A program made the position numbers and the translations under genes. A stretch of DNA of 64,000 nt from positions 23,601,553 through 23,665,552 of the forward strand of contig CM036199.1 of the NCBI GenBank assembly GCA_020631735.1. The letters are read 5' to 3'. How positions within the stretch are numbered: the first letter of the stretch is position 1; the number at the start of each line of letters is the position of its first letter. Below are positions 62,101 through 64,000 of the stretch, piece after piece. Under the pieces are notes generated by a model that was not told the DNA's origin, did no database searches, and saw nothing but the letters and a program-made list of their open reading frames with translations. The DNA comes from Saccharum officinarum (taxonomy: Eukaryota > Streptophyta > Magnoliopsida > Poales > Poaceae).

Positions 62101-63621
62101 TCAAAGCCAATATGTTTCAAAGCAGTACCTACTTGAATTTTTAGCATCTCTGTCATCATATGCTTACCCAACTTGCAGCAGTTGCTTGAGCTGGGGTAGG
62201 TCGCAAACCTGCAGCAAATAGCAATGACTGAGCCACAGCCCGCTTGGGCAGTCAGTTGACGAGCATAAATGTTTCCATAAACGAAGTGAACAGAAGTCAA
62301 AGATCTCAACATGCTTAGCAGTCTGTTCTGAAGACCAACCGTAATTTATGGAATCAACGCACACAAGATATGAAAAAGATTTACTGACCTGTGTTGACAG
62401 CACATGTAGCATCGCACTAGAGAAATGCTGTAGTGCTCGGAATCTGGTATAAGTTAAGTAACCCTCATTCACACTGCATGGTTAATAGCAGAGACTTAAC
62501 ACAATAGGATGTATCCCAGCAGAATTATCTAAAATAGCAACGAGCCTAGGAACTTCATACCTGTATGGATAACCTGATGGAAAGAACTTGTTCAAGAAAG
62601 AATCAACAACTTTATCATGTATAGGTCTAGAATCCTGAATAACTTTTACCTGCAGGAAAATAAGAGTTACGGACTAAAAGAAAATTAAATAAACCCTTAA
62701 GATATTGATGTAGTAAGATTTTACTAATTTTACTACAGAATCATGCTTGAACACTTAGGTTATATGATTTTCATTTGTCCAAGCAAACATTTAGAGGTTG
62801 TATTTCAGGTAACAACTTGTACATTTCTGAGGTACAGCCTATAGGGAGAGAAATCAAGGCCTGTAGATATGTGTGCCATTGTGGCAAATAATTACTACCA
62901 TCGAAATAAACAGCCTACCAGCTCAGATACTGTGAGTAGTATTTAGCCATCTCCATGATCTACAGTGCAATGTTCAAACTGCAGCTGGCATAACCATTCC
63001 GAAGTTAATATAACTTATAATAGGGGTGACAAAGGATACAGGTTAATCAACAACTTGAATCCCAGCAACATGTTCAAGCAGGCAAATCATTTGACTACCT
63101 ATCACAACACTGATTGCACTCTGTAAAACTTTAAAGACAGAACACGGACCAAGCACAAAACCTTTTAACAGAAAAGAACTGTGGCAATCAGGAGAATGTT
63201 AGTGCCTAGGTGAATCGCACTGATCCCTTTCCCCCACTCTACTATTCCATTTTTTTTTATATATAAGTGCTAGTGTTGAACACCTACTCTGATACTTACT
63301 GAAGGAAAGTAACGCATTCTCAACTAATACCACTGTGTTAAGTTATCCCATGGTCAGATTTCTGTTCCCCCACAGGAAGGATAAAGTCTGCGGTATACTA
63401 TGCGGGATTCGGGAAATTAAGAGCTCCAAGTAAAAGAGAAGGCTTACAGAGATGCTGCCACCACCACTGCCAGCGGCGTCGAAGCTGCAGAGCCGTGAGA
63501 CGGACTCCGAAATCTCCACCCAGCACACCGGCTGCGGGGGCCGCTCCGTGGCGGCCGCCCTGTCGCCACCTCCACGTATCCTCTCCTGTCGCAGAGAGGG
63601 GAAAGAAAAAAGCGGCTTCAT
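53137..63621 (-). CDS. RUS2: RUS2-like protein (root UV-B sensitive 2, DUF647 family)
   Basis: Nine exons on the minus strand: 63621-63448, 62649-62561, 62473-62389, 62227-62168, 62067-61974, 61703-61606, 61363-61184, 53812-53690 and 53613-53137. All have GT-AG borders with consistent phases, giving 459 residues (Arabidopsis RUS2 is about 430). The start is fixed by an in-frame TGA directly before the ATG. Landmarks: VCWVEISESVSRLCSF (32-47), VDSFLNKFFPSGYPYSVNEG (73-92), FRALQHFSSAMLHVLSTQ, LLFAAGLRPTPAQAT, LKDGMQHAGKLICSSMGARM, ADVLYDLGTALEVVSPLCPQ, ARATRLPIYSSFAKEGNLSD, VNTLNPQRTAMIVADF, and in the last exon GEDALRGWLVAAF and GWYTDQFLDGNGSRVAF. These follow RUS2/WXR1 closely. In Arabidopsis RUS1 and RUS2 act together in root UV-B response, vitamin B6-linked seedling growth and auxin transport; the same role here is inferred. 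No frame break is seen. Confidence 0.95.
54437..54864 (-). repeat. 3' LTR of the intronic retrotransposon
   Basis: 428 bp, TGTCATGCGCC...GTGTTACA on the minus strand. It differs from the partner by a collapsed G-run at 54485-54500. TATA motif CTATAAATATAG (minus) at 54601-54612. Confidence 0.9.
54780..55865 (-). CDS. 361-residue ORF of unknown function in the retrotransposon
   Basis: A long intact minus-strand ORF overlaps the end of the protease frame at 55865-55832 in another register and ends inside the 3' LTR. It is Pro/Thr-rich at the start (residues 1-100) and more globular later (YYMQVSSPLLQDLMEPLG, ISRQHAQGHPPISSADYDTG, CHYCFTFAPIDDDFRQAHN). I recognise no domain, and it takes the place where reverse transcriptase would lie. 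It could be a rearranged polyprotein piece or an element-specific protein. Confidence 0.5.
   Translation of the reverse strand: MDHTSAPLSLVADPASYVSPPMPLPPHIDNKIGAPPSLDITSNAPQAIPDFNADPDHTTERDVDATSGKIDRGSATPPPTAASAGHHTPARDLLPLVNYNTRTTMYSGDTTDTGSLPQLHLAVTDDCELQITYTTVEDHAAALAWTLQHGLINNDDRYYMQVSSPLLQDLMEPLGTTTPHPLAIGPRTATSASILLIEDWPHRTPPSTTVPFFHNNGQPFLTVGDIYISRQHAQGHPPISSADYDTGILPGAALAAAYHVHGLLKDATAHAYSVSGYFGSCHYCFTFAPIDDDFRQAHNVLGCFLIQIEEIPWGTRRPTQFQREDALTGKGGGDVMRLIGATQPKGDGPARAQQGGAPQAP
56210..56975 (-). pseudogene. gag C-terminus and retropepsin-like domain
   Basis: After the solo LTR the frame resumes (HHEEETQHVLISTDKSFF). It later reads GVVSGTGVHILVNTGSTHNI, CWAASFNVLLHIDAETPQIE and DIMLGTPW then TAG. 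The pattern is a Ty3-type aspartic protease, but the catalytic DTG is NTG here and one TAG replaces the Leu codon of the usual PWL, so it is probably inactive. The frame continues beyond the stop to 55832 (SLGRLTWDFTTMELQYY). Confidence 0.7.
56981..60068 (+). mobile_element. Solo LTR (3.09 kb), Tekay-like Ty3 family
   Basis: Begins TGTAACACCCTAAATTTTTC and ends TTGGAGTGTGACA, with exact TCTAG on both sides (56976-56980 and 60069-60073). The very long LTR, TGTAACACCC start, pyrimidine- and GGCCC-rich early part (57240-57420), TTTTAAAT motif near 57529 and small ORFs fit the Tekay/Del chromovirus type. No internal region remains, so it is a recombined solo LTR. The ORFs 57109-57696 and 59254-59622 are not host genes. 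Confidence 0.82.
60074..60571 (-). pseudogene. gag-like ORF of the retrotransposon, 5' part
   Basis: The likely start is MAATTTNVQQLTQNFDVDL at about 60448, preceded by leader codons that begin in the LTR. It continues ELDARLLAFEKACGYGG, then two copies of a NNSSSPL-P motif. It is cut at 60073 by the solo LTR and resumes at 56975. Assignment to gag rests on position after the primer site, not on a domain. Confidence 0.5.
60467..60478 (-). promoter_or_regulatory. Primer binding site (initiator tRNA-Met)
   Basis: TGGTATCAGGAG on the minus strand, two bases inside the 5' LTR; the first nine bases match the usual plant primer site. Confidence 0.8.
60480..60927 (-). repeat. 5' LTR of the intronic retrotransposon
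   Basis: 448 bp, same ends as the left copy. TATA motif CTATAAATATAG (minus) at 60665-60676. Confidence 0.9.
60933..61183 (-). other. Distal part of RUS2 intron 7 next to exon 7
   Basis: Ordinary intron sequence between the retrotransposon and exon 7; the donor is GTACAT at 61183. Confidence 0.6.
61704..61823 (-). other. Duplicated partial exon 6 of RUS2 with a usable acceptor
   Basis: Upstream of the true exon 6 lies a diverged copy of its first ~65 bases (ADVLYDLAAALEVISPLCRQ) with its own TTTGACAG acceptor. It has no donor. From this acceptor to the true exon start is exactly 120 bases without a stop, so its use would add 40 residues in frame. Confidence 0.85.
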
Positions 63622-64000
63622 TCAGCACGAGAAAACTATGCACGGCGAACAAAGCGTTGGAGCAACTGGTAGGATCGAGGCGCCTCCGCTTACGAGTATG
63701 TTCATCTGGGTTAGCTCGGAGCGCGGCAGGGGAGCTCGAGCCTCGAGGTCGCCGCCGCTTCAGCGCTGCCTTGACGCCACCCCTTCACGGCTGATGCCTG
63801 GTGGCTGTTCTACCTCTCTCCGCCCGGTCACGGTGAGACCGAGACGCCGCCGAGCTCGGCGGAAGGGATATGTGGGGTAGCAGCAGAATCAGAATCAGAA
63901 AGAAAGACGGCGGGGGTGGGTAGCAGAATCAGAAAGACTCGCTCGTCATCCGGCCCGGGCCCGTCTCCCGCGACTGGGCTGCGTTGCGTCTGCTTCCTTC
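63622..64000 (-). other. 5' leader and promoter side of RUS2
   Basis: GC-rich region upstream of the RUS2 start. CAGAATCAGAATCAGAAAGA repeats lie at 63884-63903, with a second copy near 63923. No clear TATA box. ORFs on the plus strand (63452-63880) are antisense to exon 1 and are not annotated. Confidence 0.5.

Noticed and set aside
63452..63880. Plus-strand ORFs at the right end
   Set aside because: They are the antisense of RUS2 exon 1 and its leader.

Overview
This is nuclear DNA from a grass, most likely a panicoid such as the sorghum/sugarcane/Miscanthus group. The evidence is the intron-containing plant genes, GC-rich coding sequence with strongly monocot codon use, long (TA)n microsatellites, and dense families of grass MITEs and LTR retrotransposons. 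The exact species cannot be told from the sequence. I support three protein-coding genes; about 90 percent of the window is transposon-derived or unassigned intergenic DNA.

Layout. (1) 1-9.4 kb is nested LTR retrotransposons: the 3' end of a Tat-like Ty3 element with an antisense ORF and a 1.1 kb LTR, lying in a decayed Athila-like element (protease remnant, long 3' region, 1.5 kb LTR) that also carries a SIRE/Maximus-like LTR. (2) 9.5-11.8 kb is a broken L1 LINE on the minus strand. (3) 12.9-15.8 kb is a two-exon gene for a small predicted secreted protein; its intron holds two MITEs, one exactly at the splice donor. (4) 16-30 kb is MITEs, long-TIR elements, a candidate 3.7 kb Helitron, microsatellites and unassigned DNA. 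(5) 30.2-31.6 kb is a complete three-exon R2R3-MYB gene (minus strand, subgroup 2, OsMYB4/AtMYB15-like). About 40 bp beyond its TATA box sits a 1.4 kb foldback element whose arms carry inverted copies of a captured wax-synthase fragment. (6) 33-53 kb holds MITEs, two further foldback elements, a second possible Helitron, a SINE with clear target duplications, a 5'-truncated LINE, and a cluster of nested MITEs at 48.5-50.4 kb. (7) 53.1-63.6 kb is a nine-exon RUS2-like gene (DUF647) on the minus strand. Its 7.4 kb intron 7 contains a non-autonomous LTR retrotransposon (TSD AGTAT), itself interrupted by a 3.1 kb solo LTR (TSD TCTAG). A diverged duplicate of part of exon 6 lies upstream of the real exon and keeps an in-frame splice acceptor.

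The three genes have unrelated functions (secreted protein of unknown role, stress-type transcription factor, RUS-family protein) and form no cluster. The most interesting material is the interplay of transposons with genes: a hairpin-forming gene-capture element at a MYB promoter, a MITE forming part of a splice donor, a decoy exon in RUS2, and MITEs that twice inserted into the same TTA of a related MITE's terminal repeat.
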